Source of the DNA: Rhodobacter sp.
GTDB lineage: Bacteria > Pseudomonadota > Alphaproteobacteria > Rhodobacterales > Rhodobacteraceae
NCBI GenBank assembly: GCA_027482795.1
Contig: JAIXVS010000240.1
Location: 1 to 15,080 of the forward strand
Length of the DNA stretch: 15,080 bases
Reading direction: 5' to 3'
Below, one piece after another: positions 7,156 to 13,758 of the stretch. Both the position numbers and the translations under genes were made by a program. Each line of letters opens with the position of its first letter. The stretch's first letter is position 1. The notes beneath the pieces were generated by a model, which was not told the origin of the DNA, ran no database searches, and saw only the letters and a list, made by a program, of their open reading frames with translations.

Positions 7156-7757
7156 CTTCCCCCAAGGCGCATTTTGGCAAACAGCGCGCAGGCGTCGATG
7201 GCCGCATCAATGCCTTCGATATCGCCGTGGCGCATGTAATCCAGCCATAGCCCGTCGAGCGTGGCCATCACAAAGCCTTGCACTGCGGGGATGCGGCCTG
7301 TTTTCCAAGGGTCGGATATGGCGGTCAGATGCGCCTCGATGCGCGCGCGCTGCGCCTCATAAAGGGCGCGTTCTATTTCGGCCACTTCAGGGATTTCTTG
7401 CGCCGCAGACCACAGATCCACCCGCAGCCGAATATTTTGCGGCGTTAGGGTTTCGGGCGCATAGATGGATTGCAGATATTTGGCAAAGCGTTCGGTTGGG
7501 TTTAGGCCCGTCAATTCTCCCATCGGGGCGGTCACAGACAGGTCTTGCGCGACAAGGCGGTAGGCCTCGGCCATCACCTCGGCCATATTTGAAAAATGAT
7601 AGGTCAGATGGCCCAGCGATATGCCAGCCTTCCCCGCCACGCGCCGCGCCGTCAGGCCCGCATAGCCAAATTCTATCAGGCAATCGCGCGCTGCCGCTGC
7701 AATTTCTGCCCGCCGCGCAGCGCCCGTGCGCCGCTGGCCTATACTGCTTTCTGCCAT
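7152..7757 (-). CDS. TetR-family transcriptional regulator, BetI-like
   Basis: A 201-residue one-component repressor. The N-terminal DNA-binding domain (about residues 15-60) shows the usual AARDCLIEFGYAGLTARRVA helices and the helix-turn-helix AGKAGISLGHLTYHFSN, in which GHLTYHF is the TetR recognition-helix signature. The remaining about 140 residues form the helical ligand-binding and dimer domain. The LWLDYMRHG stretch near the end and the overall length recall BetI-type regulators. The effector is unknown. The gene converges on the amino-acid importer operon and is divergent from tgt with an 80-base gap. Neither target can be assigned from sequence, but proximity makes the importer, or its own promoter, the first candidate. 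Its stop lies inside the intergenic repeat. Confidence 0.85.
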   Translation of the reverse strand: MAESSIGQRRTGAARRAEIAAAARDCLIEFGYAGLTARRVAGKAGISLGHLTYHFSNMAEVMAEAYRLVAQDLSVTAPMGELTGLNPTERFAKYLQSIYAPETLTPQNIRLRVDLWSAAQEIPEVAEIERALYEAQRARIEAHLTAISDPWKTGRIPAVQGFVMATLDGLWLDYMRHGDIEGIDAAIDACALFAKMRLGGS

Positions 7758-7827
7758 GGATCACCCAAGGGTTGTGAAGCCATTTCCCTTTTGCAGACAT
7801 TCGTCCTAAATAGCAATAAAAACCTAT

Positions 7828-7832
7828 GGAGA
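7828..7832 (+). promoter_or_regulatory. Ribosome-binding site that decides the tgt start
   Basis: GGAGA lies five bases before ATG 7838 and overlaps the alternative in-frame ATG at 7826, which has no ribosome site of its own. This favours MPPPFRFDL as the true N-terminus. The rest of the 80-base divergent region between tetR and tgt shows no convincing promoter match. Confidence 0.7.
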
Positions 7833-7837
7833 CTGAT

Positions 7838-8968
7838 ATGCCCCCCCCATTTCGCTTTGATCTGACGGCCACAGATGGGGCGGCGCGCACGGGCGTGATC
7901 CATACCCCGCGCGGGAATATCCGCACGCCAGCCTTTATGCCCGTGGGCACGGCTGCCACCGTCAAGGCGATGCTGCCCCAAAGCGTGCGCGCAACGGGGG
8001 CGGATATTTTGCTGGGAAATACCTATCATCTGATGCTGCGCCCCACGGCGGAGCGCATCGCCGCACTTGGCGGGCTGCACAGGTTTATGAATTGGGATGG
8101 CCCGATTTTGACCGATTCGGGCGGGTTTCAGGTGATGTCACTGGCAAGTTTGCGTAAACTCACCGAAGAAGGGGTGCGCTTTTCGTCCCATATCGATGGC
8201 AGCAAGCATATGCTCACCCCCGAACGCAGCATGGAAATTCAACGCCTTTTGGGCAGCGATATTGTGATGGCCTTTGATGAATGCCCTGCCTTGCCCGCCA
8301 GCGATGATGTGGTGGAAAAGTCGATGCAGATGTCGATGCGCTGGGCGCAGCGTTCGCGCGATGCCTTTGGTGATCGGCCCGGTCACGCGCTGTTTGGCAT
8401 TATGCAAGGCGGCGTAAACCGCGACCTGCGCCAGCAAAGTGCCGAGGCGCTGACGAGGATAGGCTTTGACGGCTACGCCGTGGGCGGGCTTGCTGTGGGC
8501 GAGGGGCAAGAGGCCATGTTTGGCGTGTTGGATTATGCCCCAAGTTTCCTACCAGCCGATAAGCCGCGCTATTTGATGGGCGTGGGCAAGCCAGATGATA
8601 TCGTGGGTGCAGTGCAGCGCGGCATTGATATGATGGATTGCGTTTTGCCCAGCAGGTCTGGGCGCACAGGGCAGGCATGGACGGCGATGGGGGCGATCAA
8701 TCTGAAAAATGCCCGCCACAAAGACGATCCGCGCCCGCTTGAGGAAGGCTGCACCTGCCCTGCCTGCACAGGCTACAGCCGCGCCTATCTTCACCATGTT
8801 GTGAAGGCCGATGAAATAATCGGATCCATGCTGCTGACATGGCATAATTTGCATTACTATCAGCAGCTTATGGCGGGATTGCGCGCAGCGATCGCCGACC
8901 GCAGCCTTGATAGCTTTGTCGCGGGGTTTCATGCGCAGCGGGCGGCGGGTGACATAGAACCCTTGTAA
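7838..8968 (+). CDS. tgt: tRNA-guanine transglycosylase
   Basis: Exchanges guanine-34 for preQ1 in tRNAs with GUN anticodons (Asp, Asn, His, Tyr), the committed tRNA step of queuosine synthesis. The protein has 376 residues, against 375 in E. coli. Visible features are GVIHTPRGNIRTPAFMPVGT at the front, the base-binding D93 in LTDSGGFQVMSL, GGLAVGEG in the middle, the nucleophile D267 in GIDMMDCVLPSRSGR, and the zinc site C305-x-C307-x2-C310 (CTCPAC) with a histidine in LTWHNLHYY. All catalytic and metal residues are intact. ATG 7838 is chosen by its GGAGA ribosome site. It is followed after 200 bases by lon in the same direction, but a separate promoter for lon is likely. Confidence 0.97.
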   Translation: MPPPFRFDLTATDGAARTGVIHTPRGNIRTPAFMPVGTAATVKAMLPQSVRATGADILLGNTYHLMLRPTAERIAALGGLHRFMNWDGPILTDSGGFQVMSLASLRKLTEEGVRFSSHIDGSKHMLTPERSMEIQRLLGSDIVMAFDECPALPASDDVVEKSMQMSMRWAQRSRDAFGDRPGHALFGIMQGGVNRDLRQQSAEALTRIGFDGYAVGGLAVGEGQEAMFGVLDYAPSFLPADKPRYLMGVGKPDDIVGAVQRGIDMMDCVLPSRSGRTGQAWTAMGAINLKNARHKDDPRPLEEGCTCPACTGYSRAYLHHVVKADEIIGSMLLTWHNLHYYQQLMAGLRAAIADRSLDSFVAGFHAQRAAGDIEPL

Positions 8969-9051
8969 AGCGGGCAAAATGCCACCAATTTGCCCCAATT
9001 CCCCCCTTGCCCCTGCCAAACGGCGGGCGCATGATTGCGCGAACGGTAAGG

Positions 9052-9080
9052 TTGACACTGCCCCAGTGCAGCACCAAATG
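9052..9080 (+). promoter_or_regulatory. Candidate promoter for lon
   Basis: The 200-base gap between tgt and lon holds a perfect TTGACA (9052-9057). At 17 bases spacing the -10 is only CAAATG, so the match is one-sided. A small inverted repeat (CACTG ccc CAGTG, 9056-9068) lies on top of the spacer. I see no clear heat-shock (sigma-32) promoter here. Nothing else coding is supported in 8969-9168. Confidence 0.3.
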
Positions 9081-9168
9081 TAGTAGGCCCCCAGATGCAA
9101 GCGGGGCAAATGGGAGGGCTTTGGTTGCCATGATGGGGCCGGGGCCTTTCGCCAGATAGGAAGATGAT

Positions 9169-11580
9169 ATGACAAAATCCAAATCCCCCAGCTATCCTGT
9201 GTTGCCTTTGCGCGATATTGTGGTGTTTCCGCATATGATAGTGCCCTTGTTTGTGGGGCGCGAAAAATCTGTGCGTGCACTGGAAGATGTGATGGCAGAT
9301 GACAAGCAAATCCTGCTATCCGCGCAAATCGACCCCGCCGCAGATGATCCTGCCGCCGATGGCATCTACCCGATAGGCGTTTTGGCCAATGTGCTGCAAC
9401 TGCTGAAATTGCCCGATGGCACGGTGAAGGTGCTGGTCGAAGGCAAATCGCGTGTGCGCATCACCGACTACCTAGACAACCCCAGCTTCTTTGAAGCCAA
9501 GGCCGAAGTGCTGGACGAGGTGACGGGCGATGAGGCCGCAGCGGGCGCCATGCTGCGCTCGGTCGCCGAAGAGTTCGAGCGTTACGCAAAGATCAGAAAA
9601 AACATCCCCGAAGAAGCGCTGTCTGCCGTGTCTGAGGCGCGCGAACCTGCGCGACTGGCCGATTTGGTGGCGGGCCATCTGGGCGTAGATGTGGCGCTCA
9701 AGCAAGACCTTTTGGAAACGCTGGACATCGCTGTGCGGCTGGAAAAGGTTTACGGCCAAATGCAGGGCGAGCTTTCGGTTTTGCAGGTAGAGAAAAAGAT
9801 CAAAACCCGCGTCAAAAGCCAAATGGAAAAAACCCAGCGCGAGTATTATTTGAATGAGCAGATGAAGGCCATTCAGAAAGAACTTGGCGATGGCGAAGAT
9901 GGCCAGAACGAAGTGGCCGAACTGGAAGAGCGGATCAAGAAAACCGCCCTGTCCAAAGAGGCCCGCGAAAAGGCCGAGGCCGAGCTGAAAAAGCTGAAAA
10001 ACATGTCGCCCATGTCGGCGGAAGCGACTGTTGTGCGCAATTATCTAGATTGGCTGTTGGGCGTGCCATGGGGCACCAAAAGCCGCGTGAAAAAAGATCT
10101 GGCCGCAGCCCAAAAGGTGCTGGACGGCGATCATTACGGGTTGGAAAAGGTTAAGGAGCGCATTGTCGAATATCTGGCAGTGCAGGCGCGGTCTGCCAAA
10201 CTGAAGGGGCCAATCCTGTGCCTTGTTGGCCCGCCCGGCGTTGGTAAAACCTCGCTTGGCCGCAGCGTCGCCAAGGCCACGGGGCGCGAGTTTATTCGCA
10301 TTTCCTTGGGCGGCGTTCGGGACGAGAGTGAAATTCGCGGCCATCGGCGCACCTATATCGGGTCGATGCCTGGCAAAATCATCCAGGCGCTGAAAAAGGC
10401 GAAAACAACCAACCCGCTGATTTTGCTAGATGAAATCGACAAGATGGGCCAAGATTTTCGCGGTGATCCAGCCAGCGCCATGCTAGAGGTGCTGGACCCT
10501 GAACAAAACGCCACCTTCACCGACCACTATCTAGAGGTGGAGTATGATCTGTCGAACGTGATGTTTATCACCACGGCGAACAGCTATAACATGCCGTCCC
10601 CGCTGCTGGATCGGATGGAGATTATCCCCCTGTCGGGCTATACCGAGGATGAAAAGCGCGAAATTGCCAAGGGTCACTTGATCCCCAAGCAAATTGAAGG
10701 CCATGCGCTGAAAAAGGGCGAGTTTAGCGTGACCGATGCCGCGCTGACCGAGGTGATCCGCAGCTATACCCGCGAGGCGGGGGTGCGGAACTTGGAACGC
10801 GAAATCGCCAAGCTTGCCCGCAAAGCGGTGACGGAAATTGTCAAGAAAACCTCGAAAACGGTGGAAGTGACCACCGATAAATTGGAAGGCTTCCTTGGCG
10901 TGCGCCGCCACCGTTATGGCCTAGCAGAACTGACCGATCAGGTTGGCGTTGTCACGGGGCTTGCCTATACATCGGTCGGCGGCGAGTTGTTGCAGATCGA
11001 AGCGCTGCGCCTGCCAGGCAAGGGGCGGATGAAAACCACTGGTAAACTGGGCGATGTGATGAAGGAATCCATCGAAGCCGCCGCGTCTTATGTGCGCTCG
11101 GTCAGCCCAGAACTGGGCGTCAAACCGCCCAAGTTTGAAACCATGGACATCCACGTGCATGTGCCAGAAGGGGCCACGCCCAAAGATGGCCCATCGGCGG
11201 GTCTGGCCATGGTGACGTCGATTGTATCCGTCATCACGGGTATCCCCGTGCGCAAAGATATCGCCATGACGGGCGAGGTCACGCTGCGGGGCAATGCACT
11301 GGCCATTGGCGGGCTGAAAGAAAAGCTGCTGGCGGCGCTGCGCGGCGGTATCACAACGGTCTTTATCCCCCAAGACAACGAGAAAGACTTGGCCGAGATT
11401 CCTGATAACGTGAAAGCAGGGCTAAAGATTATCCCTGTGTCGCACGTGCGCGAAGTGCTGGCGCTGGCGCTGGTGCGCCAGCCTGCGGCAGTGGAATGGG
11501 ATGAAGAGGCCGAAGAGGCTGCCGCGGCCGCCCGCCAAGCGGCGCGCGATGCTGCCAGCATGGGCCAAACGGCGCATTAA
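9169..11580 (+). CDS. lon: ATP-dependent Lon protease
   Basis: Cytoplasmic hexameric AAA+ serine protease that degrades misfolded and selected regulatory proteins. The length of 803 residues is typical of LonA. The order is an N-terminal substrate domain starting YPVLPLRDIVVFPHMIVPLF (about 5-205), a coiled-coil region with REYYLNEQMKAIQKELG, then the AAA+ module with Walker A GPPGVGKTS (K360) and Walker B ILLDEIDKM. The protease domain follows, with S676 in KDGPSAGLAM and K719 in GGLKEKLLAA forming the catalytic dyad. The C-terminal tail is acidic then alanine-rich (EWDEEAEEAAAAA). AGGAAGA at 9158-9164 is the ribosome site. It is followed by a strong terminator. The neighbouring HU-family gene is a pairing commonly seen with lon in bacteria. 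Confidence 0.98.
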   Translation: MTKSKSPSYPVLPLRDIVVFPHMIVPLFVGREKSVRALEDVMADDKQILLSAQIDPAADDPAADGIYPIGVLANVLQLLKLPDGTVKVLVEGKSRVRITDYLDNPSFFEAKAEVLDEVTGDEAAAGAMLRSVAEEFERYAKIRKNIPEEALSAVSEAREPARLADLVAGHLGVDVALKQDLLETLDIAVRLEKVYGQMQGELSVLQVEKKIKTRVKSQMEKTQREYYLNEQMKAIQKELGDGEDGQNEVAELEERIKKTALSKEAREKAEAELKKLKNMSPMSAEATVVRNYLDWLLGVPWGTKSRVKKDLAAAQKVLDGDHYGLEKVKERIVEYLAVQARSAKLKGPILCLVGPPGVGKTSLGRSVAKATGREFIRISLGGVRDESEIRGHRRTYIGSMPGKIIQALKKAKTTNPLILLDEIDKMGQDFRGDPASAMLEVLDPEQNATFTDHYLEVEYDLSNVMFITTANSYNMPSPLLDRMEIIPLSGYTEDEKREIAKGHLIPKQIEGHALKKGEFSVTDAALTEVIRSYTREAGVRNLEREIAKLARKAVTEIVKKTSKTVEVTTDKLEGFLGVRRHRYGLAELTDQVGVVTGLAYTSVGGELLQIEALRLPGKGRMKTTGKLGDVMKESIEAAASYVRSVSPELGVKPPKFETMDIHVHVPEGATPKDGPSAGLAMVTSIVSVITGIPVRKDIAMTGEVTLRGNALAIGGLKEKLLAALRGGITTVFIPQDNEKDLAEIPDNVKAGLKIIPVSHVREVLALALVRQPAAVEWDEEAEEAAAAARQAARDAASMGQTAH

Positions 11581-11608
11581 CCTTGGGGCAGGGGGTGCAA
11601 GCCCCCTG
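11581..11608. repeat. Short relative of the intergenic repeat, with hairpin, after lon
   Basis: Directly after the lon stop comes CCTTGGGG, then CAGGGGG (11589-11595), six bases, and CCCCCTG (11602-11608), forming a strong stem-loop. The arrangement CCTTGGGG...GGGGG-TGCAAG-CCCCC resembles the right-hand copy of the 7015-7155 repeat (CCTTGGGGGG...GGGGGGC-AAA-GCCCCCC), but the 5' half is missing. It has no T-run, so it is probably a degraded repeat rather than the main terminator. Confidence 0.5.
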
Positions 11609-11653
11609 TCTACCCAAAACCGCCCTACTGAAATACAGCCGTATAGAAACACA

Positions 11654-11684
11654 AAAGGCGCGCCAATGGCGCGCCTTTATTTTT
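11654..11684. terminator. Strong bidirectional intrinsic terminator between lon and the 73-residue gene
   Basis: AAAGGCGCGCC (11654-11664), loop AAT, and GGCGCGCCTTT (11668-11678) form an 11-pair perfect stem, followed by ATTTTT on the plus strand. Read leftward, the stem ends in TTT plus one more T before GTGTTT, so it can also stop transcripts from the convergent small gene, less strongly. Confidence 0.9.
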
Positions 11685-11713
11685 CAACCAAGGTCAGCCT
11701 AAGCTGCCCAGAT

Positions 11714-11935
11714 TTAGATGCGACCTGCGTTGCGCGCTGCAACCAGCAGGGCCAGCACGATGATCACAGGGATAACGACGCCAGCCGAAGACGACGACGA
11801 GTTTTGCTGCACAACTTCTGCTGGCATCATTGGCTCTTGAATCATCGGCTCGACGATGGGCTGCGAGAAGCCGCCAGCAAATGCAGACGAGGTGGCCAAA
11901 GCGAAGACGCTGGCTAGAAGGATGGACTTTTTCAT
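11714..11935 (-). CDS. Small exported single-span protein, 73 residues, unknown function
   Basis: The product starts MKKSILLASVFALATSSAFA, a textbook signal peptide with cleavage expected before GGFSQP. Next is a short proline/glutamate/methionine motif region (PIVEPMIQEPMMPAEVV), a run of five serines, a hydrophobic segment (about 51-67, AGVVIPVIIVLALLVAA) and a basic tail (RNAGRI). This predicts a periplasmic acidic loop with a C-terminal membrane anchor, or a hairpin if the signal is not cut. GAGGAGA five bases upstream of ATG 11935 decides the start over an upstream in-frame ATG at 11998. I associate similar GG-P-x-EP small proteins with Rhodobacteraceae but know no function. It is convergent with lon across a terminator and divergent from the HU gene. 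Confidence 0.75.
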   Translation of the reverse strand: MKKSILLASVFALATSSAFAGGFSQPIVEPMIQEPMMPAEVVQQNSSSSSAGVVIPVIIVLALLVAARNAGRI

Positions 11936-12030
11936 ATTGCTCTCCTCAGAGTTAAATGGCGATTCCGCCTGTTTTCGGCACGATACGTGCATGGTCACAC
12001 TACCACGACGAAAACGGCCACGCTATCACT

Positions 12031-12050
12031 TTGCCGTCCAAATACGGCAA
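12031..12050. promoter_or_regulatory. Inverted repeat in the divergent region upstream of the HU gene
   Basis: TTGCCGT (12031-12037), six bases, and ACGGCAA (12044-12050) are exact complements. The site lies in the 247-base gap between the divergent small-protein gene and the HU gene, about 96 bases before the small-protein start. Its size and spacing fit a repressor operator. The same gap also has GCACG ata CGTGC at 11978-11990. No gene in the gap is supported. Confidence 0.35.
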
Positions 12051-12098
12051 TTCTGTGGCGATGGGTAAAATTTGGCGAAATTCCGCCTTAGTTTCCTG

Positions 12099-12127
12099 TT
12101 GGGGTCTGCGCGTTTTGGTCATAGCAT
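12099..12127 (+). promoter_or_regulatory. Candidate promoter for the HU gene
   Basis: TTGGGG (12099-12104), a 17-base spacer and TAGCAT (12122-12127) give a plausible sigma-70-type promoter, with three of six and four of six consensus matches. It would start transcription about 50 bases before ATG 12183. The match is modest. Confidence 0.3.
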
Positions 12128-12182
12128 TGTTTCCAATTTCGGGCTAATCTGCCGCAAATGCTTGGTAAAAGGGTGCTGATCC

Positions 12183-12647
12183 ATGGCTACAAAATCTTCA
12201 AAATCCACCAAAACAACGAAACCCGCCTTGGCCGCCGTGCCCAAAGATGATGCGGCCCTGCCAGTGGCCGAATATTCGGTGCCAGTTGCCAAGGCCCCGC
12301 TGATGGCGGTTGTTTCCGACACAGACGATATGGATGACGGCCCCGCGCCCAAGGGCGACGCGGTGAAAATGAAGGAATTGCTGGCCGCGGTTGTCGAAAA
12401 AACTGGGGCTAAAAAGAAAGACGCCAAGGATGTGGTCGATGCCGTTTTGGCCGAAATCGCAGCCGCGCTGACTGCGGGCAAATCTCTCAGCCTGCCGCCA
12501 CTGGGCAATTTGCGCGTGGCCAAAACCCAAGAAAAGGGCGGGGCCACGATGATGGTTCTGAAACTGCGCATGGGCGGTTCTGGCGGCGGCGGCGAGGGCG
12601 GCAAAGCCGCGAAAGATGCCCTTGCAGAGGGCGGCGAGGACAGCTAA
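12183..12647 (+). CDS. Atypical HU-family DNA-binding protein with N-terminal extension
   Basis: 154 residues, against about 90 for standard HU. Residues 1-20 are lysine/threonine/serine-rich (MATKSSKSTKTTKPALAAVP), then an acidic patch (SDTDDMDD, 45-52). Residues about 61-128 match the HU/IHF fold: MKELLAAVVEKTGAKKKDAKDVVDAVLAEIAAALTAGK, then the turn LPPLGNLRV in place of the usual PGFGTF.V. The DNA-bending arm is shortened (AKTQEKGGATMMVLKLR) and lacks the proline-containing R-NP-x-TG tip. A glycine-rich linker and an AKDAL helix close the protein. It is presumably a nucleoid-associated protein, with weaker bending than canonical HU. It starts behind GGGTG and ends 12 bases before tRNA-Val, so the two may share a transcript. 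Lon lies upstream beyond the leftward small gene. Confidence 0.85.
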   Translation: MATKSSKSTKTTKPALAAVPKDDAALPVAEYSVPVAKAPLMAVVSDTDDMDDGPAPKGDAVKMKELLAAVVEKTGAKKKDAKDVVDAVLAEIAAALTAGKSLSLPPLGNLRVAKTQEKGGATMMVLKLRMGGSGGGGEGGKAAKDALAEGGEDS

Positions 12648-12659
12648 AAGCCCGAAATC

Positions 12660-12734
12660 GGGCGATTAGCTCAGCGGTAGAGCGCATCGTTCACATCGAT
12701 GATGTCAGGGGTTCAAATCCCTTATCGCCCACCA
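12660..12734 (+). tRNA. tRNA-Val, anticodon CAC
   Basis: A 75-base cloverleaf. Acceptor GGGCGAT pairs with ATCGCCC, the D arm is GCTC-AGCGGTA-GAGC, anticodon stem CATCG/CGATG encloses loop TTCACAT with CAC at 12692-12694, and the T arm is AGGGG-TTCAAAT-CCCTT. The 3' ACCA is encoded. CAC reads GUG, so it is a valine tRNA. It follows the HU stop by 12 bases, and a GCCCGAAATCGGGC inverted repeat straddles its 5' end (12650-12663). An intrinsic terminator follows at once. Confidence 0.97.
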
Positions 12735-12741
12735 TCCATTC

Positions 12742-12771
12742 AAAAGGCCGCCCGTTTGGGGCGGCCTTTTT
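12742..12771. terminator. Intrinsic terminator after tRNA-Val(CAC)
   Basis: AAAAGGCCGCCC (12742-12753), a five-base loop, and GGGCGGCCTTTT (12759-12770) form a 12-pair stem, with a fifth T and TC afterwards. It ends the HU-tRNA transcript. Read leftward it also has a TTTT run, so it can serve the convergent SDR gene ending at 12784. Confidence 0.9.
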
Positions 12772-12783
12772 CATCTGCCCAGC

Positions 12784-13698
12784 TTAGGCAAAATTTACCT
12801 TGGTCATCTGTGCGCTGATGTCCCACAGCCGCGCGGCATCGGCCAAAACCTGCGCTTGGGGTGGGATTTTTGCCGCTGTGGGATAGCCGCGCATCTCGCT
12901 CAGTTTATTCGGGCCATAATACCCACCCGCCTGTGCCTGCGGTGCGGTCGCGGCATACAAGATTGGCAGCGCGCCCATCGCGACAGGTTGGAACAAAAAC
13001 GCCATGTATTTGCGCACCAGCCCGCCCGCGCTGGCCGCGCCCATGCCGTTGTTGATCAGATCGGTGCGCGCAATGCCAGGGTGGGCGGCAATGCTGGAAA
13101 TGCCCCAGCCGTCCGCCACACTGCGCCGCTGCAATTCCAGCGCAAACATCAGGCAGGCCAGTTTTGATTGGCCGTAGGCTTGCATCGCATTATAGGAACG
13201 TTCCCAATTCATATCGGTAAAGTTCAACTTGCCCCCCCGCGCCACAATGCTGGACAGGCTAATCACCCGCGCGCCAGCGGTTTTGCGCAGACGCGGCAGC
13301 AGCCCTGCCGTTAGGGCAAAGTGGCCCAAATGGTTGGTGCCAAACTGCACTTCGAACCCATCTGATGTGGCCAATCGCTTGGGCGGGGTCATAATACCCG
13401 CATTGTTGACCAAAATATCAAGGCGGCTTTCTTGCGCCACAATCCGCTGGGCAAATGCGGCGACTGAGGCAAGGTTGCCCAAATCCAGCACCTCAAACCG
13501 CACATCGGCGGTGGGCGCTGCGGCCATAATCTGCGCCACCGCTGCCGCGCCTTTGGCCGCCGATCGCCCCGCCACAATCACCCGCGCCCCCGCACGCGCA
13601 AGGTCCTGCGCGGTTGCAAGGCCCAGCCCCCCCGTGCCTGTGACCACCGCCACCCGCCCTGTTAGCGAAGGGATATCTTTGCTTGTCCAATCTGCCAT
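12784..13698 (-). CDS. Short-chain dehydrogenase/reductase (retinol-dehydrogenase-like)
   Basis: A 304-residue NAD(P)-dependent oxidoreductase; the substrate is unknown. The N-terminal cofactor loop reads VVTGTGGLGLATA (18-30), one residue shorter than the usual TGxxxGxG. An arginine after beta-2 (VIVAGRS, R45) favours NADP(H). Other motifs are NNAG (98-101), N122 in GTNHLGHFAL, S150 in ISLSSIVARGG, and Y175-x3-K179 (YGQSK). The catalytic set is complete. NWERSYNAMQAYGQSKLA resembles retinol-dehydrogenase/WWOX-like SDRs. AGGAG at 13706-13710 is seven bases from ATG 13698 but only one base from ATG 13704, so 13698 is chosen. It lies downstream of a TetR gene in the same direction with a 60-base gap holding an operator-like site. 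Confidence 0.9.
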   Translation of the reverse strand: MADWTSKDIPSLTGRVAVVTGTGGLGLATAQDLARAGARVIVAGRSAAKGAAAVAQIMAAAPTADVRFEVLDLGNLASVAAFAQRIVAQESRLDILVNNAGIMTPPKRLATSDGFEVQFGTNHLGHFALTAGLLPRLRKTAGARVISLSSIVARGGKLNFTDMNWERSYNAMQAYGQSKLACLMFALELQRRSVADGWGISSIAAHPGIARTDLINNGMGAASAGGLVRKYMAFLFQPVAMGALPILYAATAPQAQAGGYYGPNKLSEMRGYPTAAKIPPQAQVLADAARLWDISAQMTKVNFA

Positions 13699-13719
13699 CG
13701 TCATTCTCCTGTCATTTAA

Positions 13720-13737
13720 TATCTGTCTAGTCAGTCA
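13720..13737. promoter_or_regulatory. Predicted TetR operator upstream of the SDR gene
   Basis: On the minus strand the 18 bases read TGACTGACTAGACAGATA, an imperfect palindrome around the central TA (plus-strand T13728/A13729). The left half TGACTGACT is identical to the left half of the site at 14344-14361 and has the same 18-base layout. It directly abuts a TATTAA that could be the SDR -10 element (minus strand, 13716-13721), a good position for repression. Confidence 0.55.
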
Positions 13738-13758
13738 TTCATTGGGCCATTAAATGCC

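Noticed and set aside
8979..9083. 34-codon open frame in the tgt-lon gap (ATG CCA CCA ... TAG)
   Set aside because: It has no ribosome site, is rich in proline and cysteine without any recognisable feature, and overlaps the candidate lon promoter.
8549..9280. 243-codon open frame on the minus strand over the tgt 3' end, the gap and the lon start
   Set aside because: It overlaps two certain genes (Tgt zinc site and Lon N-terminus), and its sequence is a composition-driven shadow without family motifs.
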